Source: Floccularia luteovirens
Lineage: Eukaryota; Basidiomycota; Agaricomycetes; Agaricales; Squamanitaceae
DNA length: 64,000 bases
NCBI GenBank assembly: GCA_009739215.1
Contig: VSJF01000001.1
Coordinates: forward strand, 2,666,001 to 2,730,000
Reading direction: 5' to 3'
Below are positions 1 through 11,917 of this stretch, in pieces (within the stretch, counting starts at the first letter, position 1; every line of letters starts with the position of its first letter). The notes under the pieces are model-generated. The model made no database searches. It saw only the letters and a list, made by a program, of their open reading frames with translations, and was not told where the DNA came from. The position numbers were made by a program, and so were the translations under genes.

Positions 1-96
1 GCGTTCAGTTATTGACGACCCCCAGATCCCACGGAACTTCCAATCAGTTTTTACGTTTTACCTAACACTCTATAGTGTGGAGCTGGGCTAACATAT

Positions 97-210
97 ACGG
101 CTGGCGAGAAGTCTCAGCTTCGTTTTGATGTTGTTACTCACACTTTCCCTTTTCGGGTCACCGTGACACTACCGTGTGACAACAACTCTGCGCTATCATC
201 GTGGCATCTA
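97..210 (+). repeat. Left arm of 114-nt inverted repeat
   Basis: This stretch is the reverse complement of 4747-4860 with no mismatch that I can find by eye. After position 210 the similarity resumes with a short gap: the bases following the right arm include about 9 nt that are missing here. On the plus strand it reads in the same frame as the first exon of the DDE gene, but the ATG of that exon is not preserved and an in-frame stop lies just upstream, so this copy is not a working start of a gene. Confidence 0.9.
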
Positions 211-482
211 ATGCCCAATTCTTTGCGCGGTAGCGATGAAAACATTAGATTTCATGATATGTTAGGATAAAGTAATAGTAGGGGACATATCAAATGGGTA
301 GTATAGAGAATTCAGAATTTTTTGTCAAATCAAGGAACTAAATGATGTAAAAAGTAGAATACTGTACGGAATACTGTACGAAAAAACTAAACTATGAGCA
401 GAAAATGAGCGTATAGCAATAGAAAACACACTGACATAGCAGTGCGAAAGTGCTGAGGATATGTGTGTGGAAAATGTGACAT

Positions 483-3001
483 CTAGGCAGTGTTGTTTAT
501 GTCGTTGTCAAGTTTTTCGAGTTGTTTATTGATTTCATTTAATGAGTAATGGCGGAGTTTACTGCAGACTGCTGAACATTTGTGTTGTTCAATGAAATCT
601 CTGAATCCTGCTAGTCCATGGTCACCAAGACCAGATTTACTAGGTCATAACAAGTTTGATTAGCAAGTTAACTCAGTAGAAAGTATCAATCGCTTACCCA
701 AGTGGTGTATGTGTCATTGGATCAAAAAGTGTCATGATAGTCTCATGACTACCATTAGGATTACGGTCCAATGAGCCTAATAAATCTTTTTAGTATGACC
801 TAAATTGCACTACTAGTACCGAAATTACCTTGAATATCTGCAAACATGTATTCACAAGCTGAACTTTCAATGACAAAATGGCTAAATGCCATTATAGTTG
901 CGCCCAGTTTATCTGAACAATTTCGCATTCCAAAAGTTCCAGAGTATTTGTTGACAGCAGATGAGAGACGACGAGGTTCAACAAGATAAACTGCAGTAAC
1001 GTTATGTAATTCATCGTGTTTGCGTCGTGTTGCTATGCTGACTGGTGCCTCCAATTCATCTTCAGAATTGCAAGGATTGGCATCCCTCACTTCTTCATCA
1101 TTAACAGCAGCAGCCTCGGGTTCATCAAGAACTTTTATGATGAATCCATCAGAGATTTGGAAGTCTAGAAGAAAATTATGGAGTTAATGATAACGATACA
1201 GGAAACATAATGTAAAGCTTACCTGCTATCTCTACACCTTTAACCTCTGCTTTTTTAGTAAATAAAGTAGAGAAGTATTCCATTCGCTTCAGACGGATTA
1301 GGTCATTCTTGAGGCATTCAAAGGAGGCTTTAAGTGTAATCCCAATGCCTTGTCCCTTTCCAATGTTGACTAGTTTCTTCGCAACATAGGATTTGTCATC
1401 CATTACAAACTATGTCTCTGGGTGAGTAACGTTGTGATTATATAACAGTAACACTGACTGCAAACACATCTTTTGTCTTTCCGCGATCCGAAGATGACAG
1501 AACTATGGGTATCTGGTCAATATACCCATATTCTACTGTAGATGCATCCGAAAAGATAGGTGTGCCATTGGTATGGTTGATTTCACATGAGAGACGTGTG
1601 AATTTCACCAATTTCAGATCTTGAGGCTGTGGTTGCGTCACAGCTATAGATTCCAATCCTCTATCTCGCTCAAAAGTACTTGTAAGTGGTGTGAAGTTCT
1701 CTCTATCTATTTAGAGATTAATGTCGGAATGAGTATATAGGCAATGCAGTCACAACTCATAAACTTACTGCTGCAAAATCGTTTGTTACTGCTTCGGCCA
1801 CCTTTACCTGACATTGATGTTCGGGTCCCACGTTTAGAAGAGGTTACTTGACGCTTGCGTTTTCCGTTACTATTACTGATACTCATAGTTGATTCTAGCA
1901 TGGATGACTCATCATCTTCCCCTTCGCCAGTTCTTTGCATAAACTTCGGTTCAATAATATTAAACTTATATTCCTGAAACTTAGAAGTGAAATATGCTTA
2001 CCCGGTCCACATGGATAAATAGCTCAACTGAAAATGATGATCCTCGGTTTCCCTTTGACATTCCTGAGGGAGGAACAAGGTACATGTCCCGTAATCCATG
2101 TTGATTATACTTATTGTAAAACTGACGCAATGTTAGAGTTTCATCCCCAAGTGGCAAGGCTAGATTTTTGCACATGCGCAGTTCAGTCTCACTTCTATTT
2201 TATGTGAAAAGTGAGATTTGAAATTATAAAATTGGATGGTTTTGACATACGGTTTCAAGTCTGCAGCATGAGTTTCAGTCCATCGTGGATTAATGCTTCG
2301 CACAATATATTCTTTCAGTTCTGCAGATAAGAAGTAAGTTGATCATTTATATACTAAATTGTAGAACTTGAACTTGCCTAAGAGTGTCATAGACTCAGCA
2401 AATGGCTGGCAGCATTTTCCTAGAATCCGATCAACTGAATTTGGTGCATTACTTCTTCGACATTCATAGCCAACTGCAAATGTAGGTGCTGATATATTTC
2501 GCCCTCGCAGGCTCTCAAGCTCTGTGGCTGGTGTTGCTGGGCCAACTTGCCGGTTCAAACAGCAGTCCAAAAGTTCTTTTCGGCGAGTTTGCCCTGCTAA
2601 AGTAGGTTCGTCTATTACGCCATTCTCTTGATGTGCTAATATTATAAATAGTTGATTACATCTGAGCCTGATGCAAATATCATAATTGAATAGTACGTAC
2701 CAAGTCTTTTACAGGTTCCACAAGGGTTGCTAACATTGGTTCCACTAAGCCCACATTCGAAACATTGTTTGAATTTTTCCTTTAGATTCCATTTGTGAGC
2801 TCAACATAGTAAATGGACAGGTGACAGAGTGCGAACCTTGATAAAAGCAATCTCAGCATCAGTAATGCTATTCTTATTCAGCTTTTTACAAAGCTGACAG
2901 AGGATTGCATCCATTTGCATACGTGGAAAGACTGTTCCACATCCATTTGCATCATTATCGGGTCCACCACAAGGTTGAATGTTTCTCTGAGACTGCGACA
3001 T
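483..3001 (-). CDS. Alpha-type protein kinase with N-terminal zinc-ribbon-like region
   Basis: This is a multi-exon gene for an atypical Ser/Thr kinase of the alpha-kinase family (MHCK/eEF2K/TRPM7 type). The N-terminus has cysteine pairs, CQLC and then CFEC..CGTC, resembling zinc ribbons. A basic, serine-rich linker follows near 1790-1930. The C-terminal kinase domain keeps the family landmarks: a YVAKKL lysine segment, YLVEP, an FxHF..E segment followed by DIQG, LFDPMTHT, the glycine loop GLGDHG and a closing HKCSAVC zinc-binding segment. The last two introns splice cleanly in frame (acceptors before GSLDRN and before KSGLGD). The protein therefore looks complete, not decayed. It starts 133 bp downstream of the DDE gene in the same orientation and lies within the repeat-bounded module. 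Substrate and function are unknown. Confidence 0.85.
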
Positions 3002-3134
3002 GATTGTTGAGGTGGCAAGAGTTCTGCTGAAGGTCTCAGCCGATGGAAAATTCAGATTTTATGTGTGTTTGAGTTTGATAGATTATGCAAGCACCAAAAA
3101 AACTTCATATTTCAATGTACTACTGACTACGTTA

Positions 3135-4914
3135 TTATAGTGATAGAATCTCTACTATAGCTTCGAAAATATCCCATGCATTTAAAAGTGTGATAATCGG
3201 AAATCCCAACTGTGCTAAGGCATTATCTGCTTGTGCCCGAAATTCATCATCAACAAAATTAAGTACTTCAGCACGACCTTCCATACCACCTAGTTCTTCA
3301 CGAAGTTGTTTAACAAGATCAAGACTGACTGTTATTGAACAGTCTCGTGCATTAGCGCGTGCATTTTCTGGAACCATCCAGACATGGCGAGGTGGCATTC
3401 CACTTGGCAACAATTTCTCTTTTTGCCGCTTCAGAGAATGATTATTCCAATATTCACGGAATTCATCCAAACGCTGCTGTACGAGAGGTGGCCACAGCCA
3501 CTTAAAAACCTGACTAAAAAGATCTCAGTAAAGAACCGGAAGAAACTAGAATATAGTAACATACACATGCAACCAGTTATTTGGATTGAGTATACCCGCC
3601 TCTTTTCCAGTGAAGAGCACTTCCTTGATGCTATGACCTTCACCTTGACGTTTCCACCTCCAAAATGACTCAATTGGGGTGTTATGTTTGCTTTGAACTT
3701 GAATAGCAGTTGGCCATTTTTCAACCATGAAATCGGGGGCAGCATGAAGCCTAAATTCTCGATTAATAAAGTGAAAATACAAATAATGATTTAAGTTGGC
3801 TTACCGGAGTGTTTCATGACAGCGGATCATGTCTGAAATTTCAGAACCTTTATCTGTTGTAAGTTGAATTGGAATACCTGATTTGCACTATATTAACAAG
3901 TATCATAGAAGCTGGAGATAAAGTACTTACATTTATATAGTTCAACGAAGTCTAGAAAAGCATGTCCAATAGCTCTTGATGTGCGGACATTAGGAAGAAC
4001 GCGCAAATAGGGTACAAAAGATGAGAATTCATCTTTAAATGCATAGAGTGGAAGTGAGAGACCATGACCCATTCGGAGTGCTTGTTCTGCAAGCTTCTCA
4101 TGCCCATCAGAGTGCAACTGATGCCAGGGTCCCAGGCAATCGAGTGGGACACGCTTGATCATGTTACGGTTAGAAAAACAAAGGCGTAGATTGAATTCAG
4201 GTTCAAAATTGTCATGGAGAATCTGTCGCAAATCATCGCTAACACAATATAAGAAAGTTTAATGAAAACATCGTAGCAAACTAACATACCGCTTCAACAG
4301 GATGCCCGTATTCGCAAGGCGTTGTCGAACCTGTGCAACACCCCATTTCCCAGCTGTATCATCAGCCTTGATGTCAACAACTAACTGGATGGTATCTTGC
4401 AAAGATGTTTCTTGATTTTTTCGAATGCTTTTTATCCCTAGTCTTTTGCGCAACCGATATAGCCCTGCTCGTCTGAGGGAGAAGTTTACATCAATAGCAA
4501 CACCATGCACAGGAATACAAACTTAATGTATAGGCCGAATTCACGCTCCAATCTTGCAAGTTGTTGTTCTGCAGTGAGACCGGAGCCATTGTTTTCCTTT
4601 GCATATTGATTGAAGGCCACTTGAAGCTCCTCATCGGAAGGGTCTACATTGCATAATAAGTACAATAGCATGTATAAGGAAACTTTTCACGTACAGTTTT
4701 TCTCGCCCCACTGGTTACTGCCTGAAGATTTGGGCATTGTGTTGAATAGATGCCACGATGATAGCGCAGAGTTGTTGTCACACGGTAGTGTCACGGTGAC
4801 CCGAAAAGGGAAAGTGTGAGTAACAACATCAAAACGAAGCTGAGACTTCTCGCCAGCCGTAAACATAGCCATTGATTGATATTTTCTTAAATCAACGAGC
4901 GACCACGAGTGCAT
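3135..4914 (-). CDS. DDE integrase/transposase-like protein
   Basis: This gene of seven exons encodes about 500 residues, like the integrase-core proteins that are common in basidiomycete genomes. The N-terminal third is helix-turn-helix-like (EREFGLYIK, then GLYRLRKRLGI). The catalytic core shows the expected acidic triad: Asp in HSDGHEKL, Asp in TTDKGSEI and Glu in HNTPIESFWRW. The C-terminal part has the family-like LPSGMPPRHVW segment. All six introns can be removed with GT..AG ends and an open frame, and I see no internal stop, so it may encode an intact enzyme. The chosen start, ATG at 4914, places the right inverted-repeat arm inside exon 1; a second in-frame ATG lies just before that arm. 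The exact transposase superfamily is not certain. Confidence 0.8.
4747..4860 (-). repeat. Right arm of 114-nt inverted repeat, inside exon 1 of the DDE gene
   Basis: This is the reverse complement of 97-210. It lies wholly within the first coding exon of the DDE gene and encodes the segment beginning TAGEKSQLRF and ending about SSWHL. A repeat arm that is also coding sequence is unusual for a terminal inverted repeat. It fits either a transposon whose coding region runs into its terminus or a secondary duplication of the exon. Confidence 0.9.
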
Positions 4915-6401
4915 TCAATTGACTTCAAGAAGGTCCCCGTAATAAAAATTCTCACGCTCGTCAATATATAGAACTCTCAAATCATTTACATGTTCTGAAC
5001 TGCCTGTGTCGATACATATCACAGTTATATCTGATATCTACATCAGGGTATTTCCCGAAACGGCGGGAGGAGAATTTGAAAGTCATCTAGCCTTTGAAAA
5101 TTGTCACTTGTTACCAGATGACTACCCGCGGGAGTATTTGTCAACTATTGGGCAAATGTATTGTACATGTCAAAAGTCTAGTACCTTCCGAACAAAGGTG
5201 GAATGTAGGCAAGAGTTATTGGAATCGCATAGATTCAAATTGTATTCCAGAGTCCTCCAAGCCAGATCAAAAGTGTGAGAACTGTTATTGCGCCTTCTAG
5301 CTACGACTTCTCCATGTGAGTCTTCGAAATGAGTTAGGAAGTTACCTTGTGTCCCTGTTAGATCCATTCATTAGGGTCTTTCAAAGTTGTCCATTAATTA
5401 TCCCATTAATTGTTCCATTATCAAAATTTGGCGGGAAAAACGACTTAATGGAACAAATAATGGGATAGTTAATGACAACTTTGAAAGACCCTATTCTCTA
5501 TTTTGATAGTGGTTCACCCGCAATGGTATTCTTGGGAGTGGGTGCATTCTAACCGTGGCGGATGGCGTGTTCGTGGCTAAACTGGGTGCCTGTCCTTGTT
5601 CTTAAAGATCCTCCAATTTCCCCCCCCCCTGGATAGAGTCTGCTGAATGCTAATTACGCACATCTAATGACAACATCACTACATATATAATGTGCAACAA
5701 ACTATGACTTTTTGAGTATATGTACGTATATACTAAGAGACCCAAAGCAGGAGATCAAGAGGTATTCGAAAGCTCGGAAAACTTCAGATGCAATGTGATA
5801 TGTATAAGAGTCCGACGTTGTATTGGTTTGATGAGAAAGAGGGAAAAAATGCACATTGGGTTGCGATTGATTGCGGTTGTAGAGAAATGAAATATATATG
5901 CGAGGGATGCGAACATAACGGACGTGGAATGGTGGAATGTATGGGATGGGTAGGCTTGAATATGAATAAAGATAATTTATACAGAAAGAAAATGGAAATA
6001 TGTATACTTGATTTTGAAATTGGCTGAGGCGTGCTTGCGATGACTTGATGGTGTTGTATGAATGACATGCGTTATATTCCTGGATTGCGTTTCAGTTTTT
6101 TTAAAAGATTTGCGTGAGGTTGAATGTCGGTTGTCGTGGTAATTTATTTTGTTTGCGAAATGCCATCGTGCGGCCGGTGATACTGGAGGCTCCGAATTGA
6201 TTGAGATATGTTGCAAAAACAAACTGGATGGAAATTGAGATAAGTTCGAACTATTGATTTGATATCGATGCATTTTGTGGTGGGGGTCGAAGTATCGGAG
6301 AAGCAGTTGGAAATATTTCAGGAAGGCCTCAATAATTTTAGATGGTTCTATACCTTCCAGGTTAGTAGCCATAGTATGCGCGCTACCATTAATAGTTTAA
6401 G
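4915..6401. other. Stretch without a recognised gene (contains a MITE)
   Basis: Apart from the 122-bp MITE at 5372-5493 I see no convincing gene. A 79-codon open frame at 5788-6027 (+) has several cysteines (CGCRE.., CEGCEH) but no recognised domain, no clear promoter and no splice partner, so I do not call it. A run of nine or more C lies near 5620-5630. Confidence 0.6.
5372..5493 (+). mobile_element. Palindromic MITE, copy 1
   Basis: This 122-bp element (including flanking TA) is almost entirely an inverted repeat. The ends read TAGGGTCTTTCAAAGTTGTC and its complement, and the arms stay complementary for about 45 nt, through ATCCCATTA and TTGTTCCATTA, around a short centre containing GGCGGGAAAAACGAC. 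A second copy at 49612-49733 has the same length and lies in the opposite orientation. Both are bounded by TA, which fits a TA target duplication of the Tc1/mariner type; a 3-bp ATT duplication fits both copies equally well. It has no coding capacity. Confidence 0.88.
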
Positions 6402-9400
6402 TCAAATCTTCATTAACGGAAAGCGAATAAAATTCACCATTCTATCGCTGTAGTTGACCAAATTGTAAAAATAACTAACTAGATTTGAAGAAATCACATA
6501 CAATAACCAAATAACCTTCGAACCGGTCTTACACCCCCGTAACGTGACGATATGCCCTCTGATACACTCATAGAGAAGAGCCCGTTGGTCCTTGTCAGCC
6601 TGTGGACATCCGCGGTGTGAATGGTCATCAGAAACACGTGCAGAAGTCCATCAACAGAAAGTGTCATCAAAACGGCAAAGGCCCGAATAAATATCCAGGA
6701 GAAGTAGTAGCAGATGCAGATAATAGCAAATGAAGGGAAGATGTCAGCGATTGTCTTCCATCATCGGGCTTGAAAGAAATACGCCACTTACAGTTGGCAG
6801 GACACTCGCAATGAGCTGGCTCCCGGTACTGGACAACGCCAAGTCCACTATCATTGCCCGCCGGGCCCTGAATGAGTTATAAAGCCCAGTCATTAATTAT
6901 GGTTCCGAATAAAAGTTACAACGAAATCCGAGCCATCAAGGAACAATGGCGAAATGGCGCAATACTCGCGGAAAATTGCTGGGCGGGAGTTTCCAAGGTA
7001 TCAACACAGATTTAAAAGCATTGACACATAGAAATGTTCGCCCGCCCGGCCTATTGCGAGAATCAAGTACACACACGTACCCTTTCGCTGGCTCGCACAT
7101 GCGCTTTATAACCATGTCCATCGTTTCTTTACCACCTTCCTTCAGAGCCTTGGTTACCGACTTGGAGCCTTGCTCATTAGTTGCGTATTCAAGTAATCCA
7201 TCAAGCAAGTGCTCGAGTGCCATGCGGCGGTGCTTGTCTGAACCATGCTCCAGAACTATTCATAAAGTGAAATAGTGTCAGGATATGACATAAGACAAAA
7301 AAAAACACGGTATCGCTACGTACTGTGCTGTATGCAGTAAGATCCCCACTGGCTTTTCGCAACGTCACTAAAAACAGCAGGACCTTGATTCAAGAGTTCA
7401 TCCACGATCCCGTCTTTTGCTTCAGATTCCAGATTCTCAAACGCATGCTACGTACGGGAGATTAGGAGGCATTATCGCACACAATCCATCAGAAAAGCAG
7501 CAACATCATGAGAAAGTACAATCTGTACCTGAACAACAAGTGACCCAGTTTCATGACAAGCGAGAGATGCCCATTTGCCTTTCAAGGATTTGTTAACACT
7601 AATTTTTAGTGTCATTTGATTCCAGTCAGCGATTGCTCATTTATCCGAATTTACTTAGCCGAGCTTACTAGGCAAATATGGGTGGAGCGGGTGGTGTCCA
7701 GGATAATTCCATAATCTAGGTAATCTAATGTTTATTGATCGAATCCGAGGATAAGTGCAATTACAACTGACCTTACTCCAGACATGAGATGCATGCTTGT
7801 TGACGAGGGTCTGGGCAGGATCACCCAATAAGAGTTCAGAGACAATCAAGAGTCTAATGTCCTCTTCACAATCCAGAGCTTTCTGCAAAACATGACATCC
7901 ATAACAGTTAGTAGCAAGTTCTACTATCCGACCTCTAAGATTATTTAATGAATGTTAGTTTAGGTTGATATCTGGTATATACTGATACTGACCTCATACA
8001 GCTGACGATCTTTCGTCGCTCGTCGCTCGTAGAAGCAGCCTCGAGACATCTCTGGACAGCCCAGTTCCCGAATCTAAGCAAATCTTTTACGATTTCATCT
8101 TCCCCATTTTCAATGGAATAAATACCTGTGAGCCATCATTTCAAATCCGCGGGTGCAGATCGCATCTACAATCTTTGCCCGTTCTTCAATATCAGCAACT
8201 TTCAATTTTTGCTGCAAAAATATCGAGGCTTGTTGATCAGAAGATTTGATAATACGTGCGACAAAAACATGATACGGTGGAGAGGAAGAAGGATGTAGCA
8301 ATGACAAGAAGTTGATGGGCTGAAGTTATGAACGCATATATGAGCTCGAATATCTATAGTGGCATTTATAACTGGCTTACTTCGTGTGTGGTGGGAAAAT
8401 GTTGAGCTGGAGATGTTTGTTGGTACACAAAGGAAGAGCGTAGAGGTTCTTCATGATTTCCTTGTCCAAAGTTGCTATAATCGACAACAGGTTTTTCAGA
8501 AACTAGTCGCCAGTCTGGGTGTGATATTTGCTGCGTTAGACGCCAGTCCATGGTCTGTTGGCGCGCAGTTTCAACACGACGCGGGTGAGATGAGGTATAA
8601 ATTGATTGGTTGATAGTCGAAGGCGAGGAGATATAATAATGGGAGGATGGAACATTAGTATTGAGTGCAGGGGATTGGTTTTCAGAGAAATGTTCAAAAA
8701 ACGGGAGCCCGGATGCAGTATTGGCATGATACTGCGTACGGAAGGCCGGGGTCTCGTGCATTTTCCCAGGTGAATTGTTTTCAAAGAGTAAGGATTGTTG
8801 TTGTTGAAGATAATGATGGCATTGGTTGATCTCAAACTGAGAGTTCGTTTTGTAGTCAAGTGGTCTAGCGGGAGATAAGTCTGTCGGTGTCAACAATGCA
8901 GATGACACAGAAGCTGGAGAAAAATCAGGAGAATTAGGGGATGTATTAACGTTTACGGTAAGAGAAGGTTTTTTGAAAGGAGCGGGTGAATTAAGATTCA
9001 AAGTTCGCAAAAGCTGTTCAACGTGCTATAATAAAGGGATCAGAATCAGGAGTTTTTGTTTGGGTGAAACACTAACAGCATCTTCGTGTCCAGGACTATT
9101 TTTCTTTCTACCGTCTCCTATAGCGCCGATCTCCTTAAAATTGACATTTCCCATGGTTCCGGATATATCATTGCGGTTCGCAACAGCTAAATTTGCTATG
9201 TTCCGCGCATCACAGCGGCTTTGCATTTCAGCCTCTCTTTCCGCAACGCGTGAAAAAGAGTCCAATGTCCTTGGCCACGTAGTTTCCGAGGGTTGCGGCT
9301 GTGGGGCCCAAATAGAGGCGGATATACCTGGTGGTTGGCGCGCACGAGGCGGGTTATGCTCATACAATTTTGAGAGATAAGCCTGTGCGTTGTCAGAGAG

Positions 9401-9409
9401 ATGTGCCAT
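6402..9409 (-). CDS. PUF (Pumilio) repeat RNA-binding protein
   Basis: PUF proteins bind 3'-UTR elements of mRNAs and control their stability and translation. The N-terminal half is low-complexity and rich in Ser, Pro, Asn and Gln (about 8366-9409). The C-terminal half carries successive Pumilio-type helices, for example LATNCYGCHVLQKAL, ETGSLVVQHAFE, WGSYCIQHILEHGSD, NEQGSKSVTKAL and STGSQLIASVLP, ending with TGSKVIWLFDRM. The arrangement resembles the fungal Jsn1/Puf2 type, but I saw no RRM. The terminal residues after FDRM rest on one proposed intron (donor gtatgtga, acceptor ctacag), so the last 11 codons and the stop at 6402 are less certain. The start at 9409 (MAHLSDNAQAYL) opens the long first exon. 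Confidence 0.85.
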
Positions 9410-11917
9410 GGCTGACGAGAGGGGAGAGGATAATAAAAAGGAGGGATGAATGTGGTGGTTGAGAGCAAAAGACGACAGGAGCGACAGCAGAATTTTTATA
9501 GGTAGCGTCGGAGAGACTTCTGTGAAATTCCAAAACTAATCACATGCCTTTTTGAGGCAATCCGTTTCTAAACTGGGATTGGATTTTGAGTTGTATATCA
9601 CCGGGCGACGCCGGGGCTCATCGATTGTGAGCAATGGAAAATAAGACAGAGGGTGCTCTTCAATGACTGAAACTGATGTGGAGGAGCCTCGACGATCGTC
9701 AGCTTTCATATATATATGCGAACGTTGAAATTTTTAGGGAACGTCCAGCGTTCTTCCGGGGATCGCTAGAGTTAAAATATATGCTATGCTTAAGCATGAG
9801 CTTTGTAAGACTAAGTTTTTGACTATGTACAATGAAAATTGATTCACCAAAACAGACGCAAATTGTTTCTCTCTTGAACATCTCAATCTGTGCACACGAG
9901 CTGATTATATGCGCACGACAGCATTGATATCACACCCGAGGCATTACAGTATAGAGCAGTCACGTTTTACAGCGGATTTGCCCTCTATCAAGTTTACTCA
10001 TTCAGAGGTTGGGACATAATAATGATATCTTTCTCAGTGAAGAGTCGAAGGGGCCAACCAATTTTATCAAGTACGGATTTATGGCAATGATTTCAATGTA
10101 TAATTGCACCCAGACTGTATCCACTATACCTCTGTTACGGGAAGTCTTCGAGCATCCTCCTTGATAGGGCAGTCACAAGGTTGTAAGTAGCCGGCATAAA
10201 AGCCTCATCCATTCTTTATCAGTTACCCTTGGATTCAATGGGTTAACTATAATATGAAGGGTGTTATATTCACTATACCTAACTTGCAACTTTGTTCATA
10301 ACGCATACTTCGAAACTAACCCCTGCATGTGGCATCCCCAGGAATAATTGACGGCAACATACGGGGTCAATGTATCCCAAACGAATTACAATTGAATTCG
10401 ACTATTATGTTTCCGTAATGATGGTGCGTCCTTTATCTAGGTACTCGTGACAGGAGTTAACAAATGAAACGTTTACTGTGAGATCTAGGAATGAACCAAC
10501 ATATTCGGTTCAGGACATGACAAGTATGTCAAGAATACCTATGACACACAACATGCATTGTTGGTTATCTCATTCCAACAAACACGGGATGTTGCTTTTC
10601 CAGAAGATCTTCAACTTACAGAACTCTAACCCCGTTCTCCCCGGAAGAACCAAGGAGTCTCTCACCAGCGTTGAAATCCAATTGAACACTTGCCGAGACG
10701 GGTGGGCTTGAATGTTATTTGGTGACTTCACCGCATGATTCCCATGTGCTAATGAGTCTTGGATTTACACGAGTACATATGTGCTAAACAGTTGTCATCA
10801 GTAGATCCAATCTCAGCTAACTCTTGGTTCGCAGCATAAAAAATGGAGTTAGTTCCAACACAACGTAATGTTTACCAGCGCTGGTATTCTATTCGAATAC
10901 AAAGAACATGGCCTAGGGAAGAACGTGGTCGTGTGGATGTCGATGATGTGCCAGCCTACCGCATCACGTGTGGATGAACAAACTTATACAGAGGTCACCT
11001 CTTTTGATGGATTTGACCCTTTGTCTTGCATCAGAAGACCTAGGATGAAAATACACAGGGTGTATCCACTCATTGTCAGGGAGAGGTAGTAGTCCTCACA
11101 TGTTTCGGAACATAGACTCAATGGTGCTCCGTTCCTATGTATAGGGCGACAATCAGGCCAACGAGCAGTTGTATATACATAGACACCGACCATTCATGGA
11201 GACCACGACCAAAACGAGCAGAAGTTGTCAAGGCCGTGATGGTTGAATGATCGGCGGTTCAGGTTGTCAGTTTGTGCTTTCAATTATAGCTCAGACTAGC
11301 GACTTTGGTGTGAGAAGTCAAACCGATACTAGGGCGACAGCGAATTTCGACTGGGGTCTGGACGTAAGATGAAGAGTGGGTGTGATTTGGAGAAGAAAGG
11401 AAGAAGAAAAGCCAAGACAAGAGCTGGATACGAAAGAGCGAGCGAGAAATGGGTTATACTGCGCCTGTTGCGGTGCCTTTCACGGTATGTGTTCTGTTGT
11501 CTGAATTGATTCTTTGCGTCATATGACAAGTGACCGCCTCATGCCAAGCGCCGTACGATAGGTGATGAAAATGTATTGAGAGAAGTGTCGTAAGGGAGAC
11601 CAAAGAATGAAGTGAAGCGGACTACAATAGTGGAGAGATAAGTTGAAAGAGGGCGGACACGGAGAATAAGAGATACAAAAGAGGGACGTGGGAGATGAAG
11701 CGGATATATGAGGGACGGGGATCAGAGGAGATAAGCACGATATTGCCGGGTCAGTTGTTGTGAGCTGGTTTGAGAGGCAAAGTAAACGGCGATCAGCGAA
11801 GGACGGGGAGAGATCAAGATTATTGAAATCTGAGAATTAATCGGTTCATCGTCATCTCTCTCTCCGTCGCTACTCATCCATGCTGCTATATAGCTCTTCT
11901 CCCCTCTCTCCAAATCC
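9410..11917. other. Intergenic stretch, no gene recognised
   Basis: This lies between the divergent PUF and F-box genes. Only short open frames without recognisable domains or consistent splice signals are present. The final 150 bp before 11918 are very rich in pyrimidines (repeated ctctctccc), as expected for a fungal core promoter and transcription start. The segment at about 11560-11720 is purine-rich on the same strand. Confidence 0.55.

Larger units (their letters stand above)
97..4860. mobile_element. Candidate mobile module: DDE gene plus alpha-kinase between inverted repeats
   Basis: Two 114-nt arms in opposite orientation enclose exactly two genes, both on the minus strand: a DDE integrase-like gene (3135-4914, which slightly overruns the right arm) and an alpha-type protein kinase gene (483-3001). 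What I see is the arms, the two intact gene models and their shared orientation. That this is one transposable unit carrying the kinase as cargo is inference. I could not define outer ends or a target-site duplication, because similarity between the flanks fades within about 10-15 nt outside the arms. The alternative is that the left arm is only a fragment of another copy of the DDE gene. Confidence 0.45.

Noticed and set aside
5372..5380. TTAGGG at the MITE edge as telomeric repeat
   Set aside because: It is a single unit at the end of a palindromic element, not an array.
5788..6027. 79-codon Cys-containing open frame (+)
   Set aside because: No domain, no evident promoter and no splice partner; likely chance.
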